From the NCBI GenBank assembly GCA_017893485.1, contig CM030366.1, forward strand, positions 204,007,455 to 204,071,454: a DNA stretch of 64,000 bases. Reading direction: 5' to 3'. The stretch comes from Hemerocallis citrina. Its lineage: Eukaryota > Streptophyta > Magnoliopsida > Asparagales > Asphodelaceae. The position numbers and the translations under genes were made by a program. Positions 33,061 through 45,250 of the stretch are shown here, one piece after another. The stretch's first letter is position 1; each line of letters opens with the position of its first letter. A model generated the notes under the pieces. The model searched no databases and was not told the DNA's origin. It saw nothing but the letters and a program-made list of their open reading frames with translations.

Positions 33061-34855
33061 CTACGAAGGGGTGAATAAATTTGGGTGTTTCCTTGCCCGT
33101 TTTGAATGCTTTGGACTTGCCTGAGTTAAGCCAGAGAAGGGAATGTTATCTTCGTCATCATCTTCTTCTTCTTGTATTTCATCAATAGACGGCTCCCTTC
33201 TTCTTTGTTGTCTTTCTTCTTGTAAAAATGGACGTTCACGATATCTTGGTTTAGAAGCTGTTGTCTTTCGACGACCTGTTTGGTGCACGGGACCAGACAA
33301 TATCGCATCCAATCTATTTTCTTTGCCGACAAGATCCGCTTGTGCTCGACATGACTCAACCATTCTTCATGCGAGTACCTTTAATGGTTCGGCTACATTA
33401 CTCTTTAATACTTTCACGCATTCTTTGGCTTGAATCCATGTTGGGCCATCTACACAGAAACAGAAGAAATGTTTTAATAAATTCAATAATTTTTTTTTAA
33501 TAGTTATGTAAATATAGACATAAAACTTATAAGACTCAGAATCAATTGTGGACTTGAGGTACAAACAGGAGGCAATCTCGTTAAACGTGCCTCGGTATAT
33601 GGTTGCCACTTAACACAATTGTCTGTCAAGTTATCAAGCTCATCCCGGTAATATGTAAGGCATCTATTAAGGTTAGCCTTCCATGTCAGCGAACCCGACC
33701 AATACACACCTTGTGGCGGTCTCATGTTCTGGTCTTCAAGAAGATTCGCCCACTTTGGTGATTGCTTAGAATAACGGGTCTGACAACGTGTAATCGTTCC
33801 CAACTCCAAACCTGTAGCATCAACATTGGTTCGTTGATCTGCTTTGCACCGAGAGAGCAGTTGCACAAAGCTCTATACAATGTAGCCAATACAGCACTTG
33901 CCCAACTATACACCCCAACTCTTCCAAGATCGGCGATTAGAAGTAAGTACATTAATGGCACAGAATCTCCGGAGGAATTTGGGAATATCACACCTCCAAA
34001 CAATATCATTATGTAAGTCCGGCAGTAACAATGTGCTTGGAACTCACTCGAAGCATTAGTTAACTTATTGGAGAATGCGTCCTTAGCCATTTCAGCCTCA
34101 GAGATTTACCTACAAGAGGTGTACGATCCGCCTCTACTCCAAGATATTCAGGGATAATAAACTCTGGTTCAAAATCCACTGTGCCAGTTATGGCCTGTCC
34201 ATTGATTGGAAGACCCGTTATTACAACGACATCTTGCAGTGTCACAGTCATCTCACCGACCGGCAAGTGAAAACTATGGGTCTCGGGATGCCATCTCTCG
34301 AGGAGAGCAGTTAGTAAGGGTCGGTCGGCCTTAATAGAGCTCATCAACCCGATGTCGTATAACCTACAGTTCTGTAATAGTTCGTGTATACGGGGATGCA
34401 TGTCTAATGTGTCGTGCCCCCGAAATGTACACTCCAAAGACTTCCCCTCCCACACAGCTTTAGAGCGATGCTCCCCTTGTAAAGTCAATAGCCTTGGGTC
34501 GATCAGACGGGGAACCACCAGTGGAACATATGATGAAGAAGATAGGCCCGACTCACTTGGTGGAGAAGAAGGGCCCAGTTGATTTGGAGGAGAAGATAGG
34601 TCCATTTGATTTGGCGGAGAAGACGGACCCGCCTCATCCTACACAAAAAATTAAAAATTAATATAAAAATTTATAATTTTATTGATTTAAAATAAAATGT
34701 ATGAAATAAATATCAAATCATCTTACATTACTACGTCTCTGTCTACCACGGCTAGATTTTTTTGGAGGATGTCCATAACATGTCCGTGTCCCTTTCCGGT
34801 TTGTAGGATGTCTACTACTACTCCCTTCTTCGGGCATACCCCATGTTCGTGCCAT
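33061..34855 (-). pseudogene. Plant mobile domain (PMD) protein gene carried by the MULE
   Basis: Read on the minus strand. Exon 1 is 34855-34727 (starts MARTWGMPEEGSSSRH, basic); the intron is 34726-34639; exon 2 starts at 34638. Exon 2 encodes the PMD N-terminal half: LLTALLERWHPETHSFHLPV, GEMTVTLQDVVVITGLPING and EYLGVEADRTPLVGKSL. It continues in other frames with GVYSWASAVLATLYRALCN, MLMLQVWSWERLHVVRP and YRDELDNLTDNCVKWQPYT. The frame changes near 34083 and near 33775 by single-base shifts, and the domain end is missing. A final exon (about 33450-33061) encodes a basic/acidic tail ending KRARKHPNLFTPS. PMD proteins (MAIN/MAIL relatives) are known both as host genes and as transposon passengers. 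This copy is a disabled passenger. Confidence 0.8.
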
Positions 34856-35277
34856 ATGTAATATCAAATAGAATCCTACATGTTTACTTATATATACTAT
34901 CAAATTTACCTTAAAATCGATAGAAAATAATTATACAATTAACAATATCTAAGTACAAAACATTTAATATCAAACAATATTACTCACAGTGTCACATTGG
35001 CACAAAACTAAAATCATAAATCGGTCTATATACAATGTTATTCACAATATTTCGGTCTATCGAATAATATCACAATGTTACTATCATCGCATATCCCACT
35101 CATGCATTGTGAACTACATGTTAATTTGAACAAACTCAATTAGTACGACATAGATTATGTTAATACTGGTTTAATTTTGGTTAATTACACAACCGAAATT
35201 TATCACGTGCGTTGCACGTTTTAATAAATCCGAAATAAAAATATATGAACCAAAATGTAGCTTATAATCAATCCATC
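34856..35277 (-). other. MULE internal region upstream of the PMD gene
   Basis: AT-rich, non-coding, up to the CCATC duplication (35273-35277). In the intact MULE it continued directly at 53659 toward the right TIR, forming the PMD promoter/leader region. Confidence 0.6.
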
Positions 35278-37287
35278 TGTCACGCTCTGCTTCCCAAAAG
35301 AATACGGAATACGGTACACAACAAAGCCCAGCGGATAGTTTTCACCATCTATAAGCTGTACGGATCTGCTTGACTCGTCACAACAATAAATATAACAGTA
35401 TACTCCAACTAAGCATGCATAAACAATCATAACTCAACAGCATTTATGGCAACAATAATAAATATCCCAACAAATACAGGATCTGAAACAAAATAATAAT
35501 CCTAGGACTACAAACCCAAATACAAGTCTCAATACAGTTCATGAATATAAAATAGTTCATCAAAATATTTTAAGCAAATGATTCCAATTACGCAGCTCAA
35601 AAATTTTGTTCACCAACTCCAGTAGGCAATTGATAAGCAAAACCTGCTCATATGGCAATTACAAGAAAAAATAAGAAAACATGAAAACATAACGTCCGTT
35701 AGAAGCAAGTCCGGGTTGCAGGCAGTACAAGAAAGGAAATGAGGGGAAAACTAACTAAACAAGAAATACTAACATGGAGAAGCAGTAAATATAACAGTCT
35801 ACAGATGGCAGTAAATAACGGAATAATAGTAAAAGTAAATAGTAACAGTAAGGGTCAACAGTAATTGTGAATCAAAGTAACAGTAAATCAATAGTAACAG
35901 GATGTGATAGTGTAAACAGTTATTCTTATGTCTAATATTCATTACTAACTAGGTAGCACTTCATGCGTCCCAAATTATACCACATGATAGCAAATAGTTC
36001 CGTTTTAAGATTTCGTTGTGGAACTTCTATAAGGCAATATATTCGGACAAACAGTAACAATAACAGTAATAAAAACAAACGGTGTCATGGATCATGCCCT
36101 CATGCATCCAGAGATAAATAGTAGATACCATAGTAAACAGTGGGGAAAACGAGTTCCCTCCGAATATGCATTTCTATATTGTCCACTACTCGATTTTTTC
36201 CCTTAAAAATCCCGGCTTGATTTCTTTTCATTATTAACAACAGGTGTGAACGAATACAACAAGCTAAAGACATGGCATGCACAAAGGATAAGTCTAAGAT
36301 GAATTGGAAACACAAACGGTTGATAAAGATAACTCATAACAGTTAAAATAATGAAACTTTCAGTTCTGGATAGTAAGATACTATTGTACCAAATCTGAGA
36401 TTTCCGTTGCTACAGAATAGTAAACCTAGATCCGTCAGAAATCTAGAAACTAGACTCTCTACCGATTCCAGCACATATATATAAGTCACATATCACCCAC
36501 AAAAATAGGGTTGAAAACAGTGTTTAATACAGAAATCGTGTTCAGCCAGAAAATGTAAAATCTTGTTTATAAGCATAAAAAGAGTTTAAAAACATTATAA
36601 TTAAATCTGAAAAAATCTGGAAGATTCCCTAACATATCTAGTTTCAAAATATAAAATATCATGAAATTATATTACAGATAGTATGGTTAACTAAATTGGG
36701 AAAACAGAGTAATACAACAAAATTTTAATTCTGAAAGTTCAGACATAGCAGTACCAAAACAGAGATAATTCATAAAATATAATTTGAAATCCAAATCCGT
36801 CAAAAGGATGATAAAGTAGACAAACCAGGCTACAGTTCATATTTGCAAAGTTTTCATCAAAAACGAATAATATCAGGTTGAAACATAGTTCTTTACTGAA
36901 CACATTGCAGTTTGGAAATATATCGATGTGTTTCATACGTATGAAATGTGATATAAAAGTCAATGATTAATTCCACAAAAATTAGGGATTGATCCCGGTC
37001 ATGTCTAAAATTACTCAGCAAAATATAGAGTTCAAATTCTACTTTTAATATCAGTTTTAAAATAAAATTCTATATAGAATACATATAGTTCAGAGTCTGG
37101 AATATACGATACGACTGCAGTAAAACAACACTAACTTATGCATTAAAAATCAGAATTCAAATCCGTCGAAAGTTCTGAAAACTAGAAAACCAAGGCTACA
37201 AATCATGTTCACAAACTTATTTATTTTACTAATATTAACAGGGTCGAAATTACTGTACAAAATAAAGCAACAACAAAACAAAAGTTC

Positions 37288-37882
37288 TGTTACCGCTGAT
37301 TTTGGTGTGGGGGTAAACAGATAGAATTTGTGGATCCGAGGAAAACCTGAACAGCTGACTCGGCCTTCTTGCTCCCGCCGCAACCTACAGGGAAGTGCGA
37401 GACACCGGGGTTGATTCCGGCGACGCACCCTCCGACGCTCTTGTCAGTAATCAGTAAAAGATTAAGAAAGAGCTCAAGTGGTGAAAAAGTGATTAACCTC
37501 GTCTTGGTGGTAGAGGGGCTGTATTTATAGTCGCCTTTGGAATGATTTGGGGCCTGATTTCCTGCCTAACAGTTAGGAGCAAAATCCTCCTATTCTGTTT
37601 TAGGAAAGTAGGCCTTGATTCCCTGGTGAGAGCAAATCAAGCTTATTGATTTGATCTAATCAAATCAGTGGCCTGATTCTCCCTTGGTGGACCGGGCTTG
37701 TATCGGGTCGGAGCCCGCGCCCAGTTGGAGTGGATCTATTCGCGGGCGGTTGGTTTCGTGAGGTGGAGACCCAATACCCGTTTTGGATCCATCTGTATGT
37801 GAAATTACCTTTTTACCCCCGTGCTTCAAGATTCGTGCTCGATCTGGATGGTCCCGATTTAACCCCAATTTTAGCCATATCA
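37288..37882 (-). repeat. 3' LTR of the Tat element
   Basis: 595 bp. On the plus strand it reads TGTTACCGC...GCCATATCA. Followed by the polypurine tract complement CGAGCCCCCCACTCC (37883-37897). Three visible differences from 51879-52473. Confidence 0.93.
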
Positions 37883-37897
37883 CGAGCCCCCCACTCC

Positions 37898-40640
37898 TAA
37901 AGGCTGAGCGTGATCAGGCTTTGAGGAGTAGTTCAGCAGTTTCAATGGCTGGTGGAGTTGTATCGGAGTCCAGATGTGGGATTTCGAATCTAGAAAGGGG
38001 GTGACGAGGTAATTTTTGATGCGGTGAGCCTGCTCTTGAGCTGAGTCGGGTATCTGATAGTCTTTTATCTACTTTTTTCGAAGTACTTGTTTAACTCTGC
38101 GATGTGTTTGCTAATCGTTCGGGGGCTTTAGCGGTGCATTCTGGGTAATAATTGTTCGCTCCGGGGTTCGAAAGTGTGTCTCCGAATTTTCAATTATCTC
38201 CCAGAATTTTTAGCTAATTTTCCCGAATTTTTAGCAATTTTCTCGCAATTTTAAACAAATAAAACGATTAAAATAAATAAAAAACGATTTAAATACCGAT
38301 TAATGGCGTGGCTCGATCTGAGCCATCGATCGTGGACAGGCGCGAACTTCGGGAAGATCTGGTGGTCGTTACCGCTCGGCAGCGTTTTTCTCCGTTTACG
38401 AGCTCGGAAAGGCACTTGCTCGGCTGCCGACCGGAGACTAGGGGGTTCGGCATTCCGAGCGACGTGGCGCAATCTGAGCCGTCGGATGGTGGCACGCCTC
38501 TCGAGACGGGCGCAGTTCCCAAAAAAACACTATCTTGTCTTTTAGCGCACGTGGCGCAATCTGGGCTCTTCATCATTAGGAGCGCGAATTTTTGAGAGAT
38601 CCAGTGGTCCACGTAGCTCGGTGTCATTTTTTCTCCATTTACCAGCTCGGGAAGGCACTTGCTCGGATGCCGACCGAAGGCATTGGTGTTCGGCAGGCCG
38701 GGGGACGTGGCGTTATCTGAGCCGTTGGATGTGGGCGCGCATCTCGAGACGGACGCAGTTCCCAAGAAAACACTATCTTGTCTTTTAGTGCTCTCGGCGA
38801 GATCTGGGCCGTCTGATTGGGATCAGACGCGAAAGTTGAGGGGAAGGTGAGTTTTCCCCATTTACCAGCTCGGGAAGGCCCTTGCTCGGCAGTCGACCGA
38901 GGGCCTGTGGTTTTTGGCAATCTGAGATGGCTCCGTTCCCCATGGTGTTAATGGCGCTTCGTGACTTGTGTGGCGTTTTGCCTTCCCGACGTAATTAATG
39001 CGTGGCGTTTCAGCTTCCGAGGATCAGTAACTCCCTCAATTAAGACGCGGCGCTTCGATTTCCGAGGGTCATAATGGCTGGTTCTAGGAGGCAGGCTATA
39101 AGTACTCCACTCCCTTTGTCATTTTCGTCATAGCCAAATTGAGTTCCAGACCTCGGGGGCATCTGCCTTGGGTAGCTTCTCTCTTGAGGTTTCGAGAGGT
39201 GGTCGCTCTTCTGCCTGGTTTTCCCTTTGTTCCTGACGGCCCGCAAGTGGATGTCAGGAGCGAGGGGGAACGAGGTAGTAGTGGTGACGACCGTAGTCCG
39301 AAGCCGGGGGATGAGTTATCTCCGAAGGACGGGTGGTCGCTCTCTTACCTTTATCTTCTCCCGTTCCGGACGGTCCCTAAGTGGATGTCAGGAGCGGGGG
39401 AGAATAAGGCAAGAGTGGTGACGACCGTAGTCCGGATCCGAGGGATGGGGCCTTCTCGGAAGGACGGGTGGTCGTTCTCTCACCAAGATCTTCTGCCTTC
39501 TTTGGTTGCTCCGAAGTGAGTGCCGAAGCAGGCGGAGGTCTTGGTGGGAGAAGGATGATCCATGTCCGATGCCGACCTCCGGGCCATCCGAGTCCGTTTG
39601 TTGCAACTGTGAAGGCGCCGCCGTCAGAGCCCTCTGACAAACGGATCCTTCCAGTTGCAACCAACTAGCTCGGGATGGCGCGCTTCTCTATCATGGGATG
39701 CAGCTCGGGCTTCTGGACCGTCCGAGCCCGTTGTTTGCAACTGTGAAGGCGCTGCGGTCGGTGTCCTCTGACGGGCCGCGCCTTCCAGCTGCAAACAACA
39801 AGCTCGGTACGGTGTGTTTCTCCTGGTTTCTGAGTGTTGATGGGTCCCCTCTCATCTCTGTCTTCCTTCCGGGCTGATGGCTTCTGATGGATGTCAGCCC
39901 GGGGAAGTTAGAGATGGGAGGAGTGCCTATCTGTTCCCGACCGGGTTTCGTGGTCGGCGGGATACCGACTGATGCACGGGACCTGGGGGGTGTTCGCCGA
40001 AGGCGGCGCCTCAAAACTGAATCAAAATTTTTCCAGGTTCCTCTAAGCATAGGTGAGGCGTCCGAGGGTCCAACCGTCCGAGCGACGTGGTGCATCTTGA
40101 GCCGCTGGATGATGGCACGCATCTCGAGACGGGCGCAGCTCCCAAGAAAACACTATCTTGTCGTCTAGTGCTCTCGGCGAGATCTGAGCCGTCTGATCGA
40201 GATCGGACGCGAAAGTTGAGGGGAAAGTGAGTTTTTCCCATTTACCAGCTCGGGAAGGCACTTGCTCGGATTCCGACCGGACCCTGCTGTCGGCCTGTTC
40301 GGATTGCTCGTAGGTCGGATTTGGATCCTTCGGGGCCGAGCGGTTGACTTGGTGAGAGGAGTAGCGGTGATGGGCCTTCGTGACGTTTCGAGAGTAACCC
40401 AAAAGACGCGAAGTTTCATTGGAAGTCCAAGGGACGTTCCAATTTTACTATAAATCTTCACCCCCCCAAGACCAAGTCTTCACTTTTCACTTTTACTCTC
40501 TTTCTTCCGTTTTTACTTTGCTTCGCAGTTTTTACCTCCCTGGGTGGCCTTGCTAGCTATCGCGGCAGCGTTCTTAGCTCCGGTGAACTTTCCGACTGTA
40601 CCTGTCACTTCGAGGTCAGTTTCTTTCCCTTCTCTTTTTA
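37898..40640 (-). repeat. Non-coding repeat-module region of the Tat element
   Basis: Contains three copies of a ~190-bp module with CCCAAGAAAACACTATCTTG-type sequence followed by GATCTGAGCCGTCTGAT-like sequence and CAGCTCGGGAAGGCACTTGC. They are at about 38300-38660, 38700-38890 and 40070-40270. Also a duplicated segment at 39220-39500 and GTTGCAACTGTGAAGGCG repeats (39597, 39735). Also present, in the same relative position, in the gag-only element. No gene was assigned. Confidence 0.7.
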
Positions 40641-40647
40641 AGAAAAC

Positions 40648-43052
40648 ATGGTTAAGATTTCGGCTGAGACCCCCGCCTCGGAGCAAGCCGTTGGCCGAGG
40701 GGATAAAGGGAAGGGAGTAATGGAGCCGAGCGAGCAGGAGGTTGTTCGTCCGGATAAAGAGGGTGAAGTGGCCGAAGTGCCCGAGGAGGTCGCGGCGGAG
40801 TCCCGAAAGGGTAAAGCCGTGATCACAATAGTGGAAACGCCGAAGAGAGCGGGGGCGTTCGGTCGGCAACTCATCGTCGTATCGACCGTGGGAGGTGTCC
40901 GGGATTACGCCGAGGATGACTTGGAGAGGGTCACTCAAGGTACGACAAAACTGGTGGAGGAGAATGAGCCTAGGGAGCTGTCCGAGGTCGACCACAGGAT
41001 CTCGACTCTCACCGAGGCCGATCTCCGCACGATCCGAGAGGGTTTCCGGATCCCGCTCGAGTATGCGCTGCTTCTTCCTGGGCCGGGGTTCCGAGCCAAC
41101 ACAAAGTCCTCGCCGGACATATGCGTCTTCCCGGTCGATTCCCTCATCGCCGGGCTCCGGTTTCCCCTACACCCGTTCGTGGTCGAAGTCTTGGTCTGGT
41201 ACGGTCTGAGTCCTGCCCAACTGATGCCGAACACTTGGAGGCATGTCGTGGCGTTTCTCCTCCGATGTCAAGAGGTCGACGCCAAGCCGACTATGTTCCT
41301 CTTTCGGAGTCTTTTCAAACCCTGCCAGCCGAGGCGTCATGAACAGAGGTTTTTCCTTTCTCCTCGGACGGGAGTTAAGTTGATCGAGAACCCGGACTCG
41401 ATCAAACATTGGAAGGATAAATACTTCCTCGTCCGAAATCTGATGCCGTGGGTGATACCGACAGCTTGGGCGACGGACGGCCTGCCTAAGCGTACAAAGA
41501 AGGACGTCCCGCTGAATGCTGAGGAGGCTGAGGTCCAGAGGAAGCTTCTCGCCCTGCCAGCGCTAAGCTGGAAGGATATTACGGAGGAGCATCTGTTCCG
41601 TGGGGGTCTCAGTCCGATCGACCCTCGTATGCTTCTGGTATTTATACTCCTTGTTTAAAGTTCATGAAAAATTTTCTAAGTTTTTTCCTCCGGCTTTTGC
41701 AGAGACAATGAAGCTTGATTACAAGGCTCTGGTGGCGAAGGGCCGGGCAGAGCAGGAGAAGAAGAAGAGGTCGGCGGCGGAGACTTAGGAGAGCCGGCCA
41801 GCAAAGAAGCCTTCGGTCGCGAAGACCGCCGAGCAGCCGAAGGTCGCGGTCCTCAAGGAGGGGGAGATCGAGGTCCTCGTCTCTCCGACGAAGGTCGTGG
41901 TCCCCGAGCAGGGGGAGGTCAATATCTCCGATCCCCCTGCCTCGGATGCACCTGTGCCGACCCCGGGGAAGGACGCTCCGGGCTCGTCGAGCGGTGTGTT
42001 CGGGGTGAAGGATGCGCTGTCCATGCCGGTTCCGCCCCTCACTACCGAGGCGGAGAAGATCTTAACCGAGCATCGCAAGCAGATCTTCGTCCCCGACTGG
42101 CAGGTGATGAACGCCGATGGTTTCCTAGGCGACGGGAACATCTGCATGGAGGCGATAAAGCATCTGCCGACCCCGAAGGATCGAGCGACCCTGAAGGCCG
42201 GGATGGCAGGGGACGCCGTGATGCAGATCGCCCGGGATTCCATGTCGGTAAGTAGGCTGATTTCTTCTTCGTCTGAATTTCTTCGGTAAGTATTTGGATC
42301 CGGATTGTAACTCTGTCGCTCTCTTTCAGATCATCTGCCACTTCAATTCCCTGCTCGAGGAGATGGCGAGGAAGGATCAGGAGAAGGAGAAGGAGAGGAC
42401 GGAGCGCGTCAAGGTCGCGAAGCGGCTCGATTCCGAGTTGCTTCTTTCGACGAAGAGGGCCGCCGAAGTGGAGGGGCTGGAGAAGCAGCTGGCCGATGCT
42501 GTTCAGCTGTCAAAGGATGCGGCGGCCAAGCTCGAGGCCTCGGAGAAGGAGGTCTCCAGGCTGAAGGATTCGACGGCCAAGCTTGAGGCGTCGGTGAAGG
42601 AGGCTGCCGACCTGAGGGAGGAGTTGGCCAAGGCTCGGTCGGAGGCGGAGGATGTTCGGAAGAGGGCCGAGAAGATCAAGGCCAAACACCTCAGGAAGGT
42701 GAAGAGGGTGAAGAAAGCCGTGCAGGAGGAGGCCGCGATGCACATGACCCAGAACATGCTGGACGCCTACGGCCGTGCCTTGCAACATGTGGTCGCCAAG
42801 AACCCGGGCTTCGACACGTCCACCTACAACTTCTATGACCTCGTAGAAGGGGAGGAGGTTGTCCCCGAGGAGTTGATCGGCCCCGAGGGGGAGACAGAAC
42901 CCGTCGAGGACCCGTGGAAGGCCGCGTCCGAGGAGGAGAAGGAGGACGACTCCGAGGAGGAGGAGAGCTGGAGCGAAGGAGGTGGCGGAGGCGAGGGCAA
43001 GGACAAGGCCGAGGGGTCGACGAACCCGAACGACAGAAAGGTCGACCCCTGA
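40648..43052 (+). CDS. Antisense Tat gene 1, spliced (putative plant gypsy-type transposon protein)
   Basis: Lies antisense to gag-pol. Exon 1 (40648-41637) encodes an acidic N-terminus and a conserved-looking domain: IREGFRIPLEYALLLPGPGF, FRANTKSSPDICVFPVDSLI, FPLHPFVVEVLVWYGLSPAQ, LMPNTWRHVVAFLLRCQ. This resembles the plant 'putative gypsy type transposon' family (Transposase_28). A GT at 41638 and an AG at 41703-41704 join it in phase to exon 2 (41705-42247). That exon has one in-frame TAG at 41786. Exon 3 (42330-43052), after GTAAGT and TTTCAG, is a K/E/R-rich coiled coil with an acidic tail. Antisense ORFs are known in Tat elements; their role is unknown. The TAG may make this copy inactive. 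Confidence 0.7.
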
Positions 43053-43261
43053 CTCGGTTGTCTTCTTTTCTCCCCTTTTTTTTTGTTTTTGTAAGCCTAA
43101 CTGCGGACTGGCCACCGCTGTTGTAGAACTCCTCGATTTTTGAATGAAAAAAAATGTTTTGTTTGGCCAAAATTTGCCCAAGTGTTGAGTCTCGGACCTA
43201 GTGTTTGTTTTGGCGTAACTTTCTCCAAGTGTTGGGCCTAGGATTTATCTCTGCATTTCAG

Positions 43262-44101
43262 GTGAGATTCGGTCCGATCACGGAGGCCGACTACCTTCGG
43301 CAGGAGCTGGTGAAAACGAAGGACGAGCTCTCTCAGAGCCGGTATAAGCGATATCTCCTGCTCGGCAGGCTGGAGGATACGAAGGCGGCTCTGCGGAGGT
43401 ATGGTCGTGAGCTGTACCAGTACCGGAAGCGCCCTTCAGCCCCCCATCCCGAAGGCGAAGTTGAGAACCTCCGTAGAGAGCTTACCGCCGCCAAGCAGAA
43501 GAATGACGACCTTTTGGCCGAGGTTCAATACTTGGAGCTAGCGGAAAAAGAACGTTCGGCGGAGAGGGAGAAGTTGGCTTCCGAACTGGAGAAAGTGTCG
43601 ACCGAGCGCAAGAGGCTATCGGCCGAAGTCGACAGGCTCAGAAGGATCACAATAGATAGGGGGATTGAAGTCACCCATTACCGACGGCTCGCGACTGATA
43701 ACGCCAATGCCTCAGGCTCGTTGTCGGCTCCGCGACCGAAGAAGTTGGCGAAGGACGACGTCTTGAGGGATAGGATTATCGAACTGGAGGAAGAGATCGC
43801 GTCGCTCAAGCCGGTGCCGGTCAGGGCTAACGTTCGCAGCACTTCGTGCACTCGCGAAGAAAGCGAGAGGGGGATTACATTTCATGAACTTGCGATGCGC
43901 TCGCCGTTGACCAGGCGGAGTCCAGCCGACGCTCAGAGCAGTGTGGCCGCCTCGTCGAGCGGGGCTTCGGCCGGGGTCGCCGTTAGAGCTAGCAGTGAAG
44001 GGGGTTCGCGCTTCGTTGGTTTAGGGACGGGTTCGGAGGGCAGGCCTCGCCGTCCTCGTGTTTCCCTAAACCGAAGCATTCCCCTTCCGAAGAGGCTCTG
44101 A
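43262..44101 (+). CDS. Antisense Tat ORF 2 (coiled coil)
   Basis: Open frame of about 279 codons after a TTTCAG acceptor at 43256-43261. It contains long heptad-like stretches (VENLRRELTAAKQKNDDLLA, LASELEKVSTERKRLSAEVD) and a serine-rich tail, ending PLPKRL. No ATG sits at its start, so it should be a downstream exon. The donor was not identified. Between it and the previous stop lies an AT-rich spacer with CCAAGTGTTG motifs. No enzymatic domain was recognised. Confidence 0.5.
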   Translation: MRFGPITEADYLRQELVKTKDELSQSRYKRYLLLGRLEDTKAALRRYGRELYQYRKRPSAPHPEGEVENLRRELTAAKQKNDDLLAEVQYLELAEKERSAEREKLASELEKVSTERKRLSAEVDRLRRITIDRGIEVTHYRRLATDNANASGSLSAPRPKKLAKDDVLRDRIIELEEEIASLKPVPVRANVRSTSCTREESERGITFHELAMRSPLTRRSPADAQSSVAASSSGASAGVAVRASSEGGSRFVGLGTGSEGRPRRPRVSLNRSIPLPKRL

Positions 44102-44269
44102 TTCTGTCGTTCTTTCTATTTTTGCTGATTGTTGTAACAACTTAGCTGTAGGGTCGACCGACCGTCTGTAACACTATCATGTCTGAATGCAAATAGTTCT
44201 AAAAAATTCCCAAGTGTTAGACTCCGACAGTGTATTGAAACTGTGTTATTCGTTTTCTCTTCTTTTCAG

Positions 44270-44689
44270 CTCGTTGTGACGATCCATGGCTTGGACTCCG
44301 AGCGTTCGAATGATGGCTCTGAATCCGAGGCCACCTCTGGAACAGTGGTTCTGAGCCCTAGGAGCGCCGATATGAAGTTATGCCGAGCCGAGAGTGAGTG
44401 GGACCACCTTTCGTTGGTCCTCAGTCTCCGGGAATCCGAGATCCAACGCTTGGAGAACAAGATAGTCGAGCTGAGCCTCGCAGGGGAGGATGAAGACTCG
44501 CAGACCGCGTTCAGCAACGCTCTTCGGGTCAAAAGCATTCGGCACATTCAGTCGAGGATCGTCTCCGAGCGGGATGACCTGCTCTCAGAGATGGGGCATC
44601 TGCGTGGCGTGATGGCGAGGCTCCGGGGGGAGAAGGAGGAGTCGTCAGCCGAGGAGGACGAACAGTTTAGTGAGGATGTTTTTGTATGA
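44270..44689 (+). CDS. Antisense Tat ORF 3 (coiled coil)
   Basis: Open frame of 139 codons after a TTTTCAG acceptor at 44263-44269. It has a leucine/glutamate-rich pattern (LSLRESEIQRLENKIVEL, SERDDLLSEMGHLRGVMARL) and an acidic end. It is followed by AATAAA (about 44772). Preceded by the same CCAAGTGTTAGACTCCG motif as ORF 2. Likely a terminal exon or a duplicated module of the antisense transcription unit. Function unknown. Confidence 0.45.
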   Translation, partial: LVVTIHGLDSERSNDGSESEATSGTVVLSPRSADMKLCRAESEWDHLSLVLSLRESEIQRLENKIVELSLAGEDEDSQTAFSNALRVKSIRHIQSRIVSERDDLLSEMGHLRGVMARLRGEKEESSAEEDEQFSEDVFV

Positions 44690-45250
44690 GAGACAAGTGT
44701 AGTGGGTCGGGCATTGTGTGTTTTGTTCGCCGACACTTTGTAATGGAATGTTTTGTATTATGCACCGACAATTAATAAAATTCCCTTTCGTGGCTTTGTA
44801 TGTTTGTTCTTGCTTGTAATCGTATCGGTCGTGCCGAGTTCTTTGAGCCGAGCGCGTCTGTTTAGTCGAATGGACCTCCAGGGGTGCGGCTCTTTGTCAT
44901 TTAGTGGATCTGACACGGTACGGCAAGGCTGTGTACCCAAAAAAGTGTTATTTGTCGCTTAGAGTAGGTGGCGAGATCTGAGCCGTCGAACGTAGGCGCG
45001 AATCTCGAGGCGGCTCAGTTCCCAAGAAAACGTTATCTTGTCGTTTTGTGTTGGTGGCTTGATCTGAGCCGTCTGATCGAGATCACGTACGAAAGTTGAG
45101 GGGAAAGTGCGTTTTCCCCATTTACACGCTCGGGAAGCCACTTGCTCGGAAGCCGACCGAGTTTGTGAGTCTTCGGTCTTTTGTGTCCGGACGAAGGTCC
45201 GACATTGACCTACCGGAGTAGTTTTGGATGGGTTAGGGACCAAGTGTTGG

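Noticed and set aside
42510..43181. Minus-strand 223-codon ORF opposite antisense Tat exon 3
   Set aside because: It is the complement of a strongly biased K/E-rich coding exon; the L/R/P-rich translation is a shadow.
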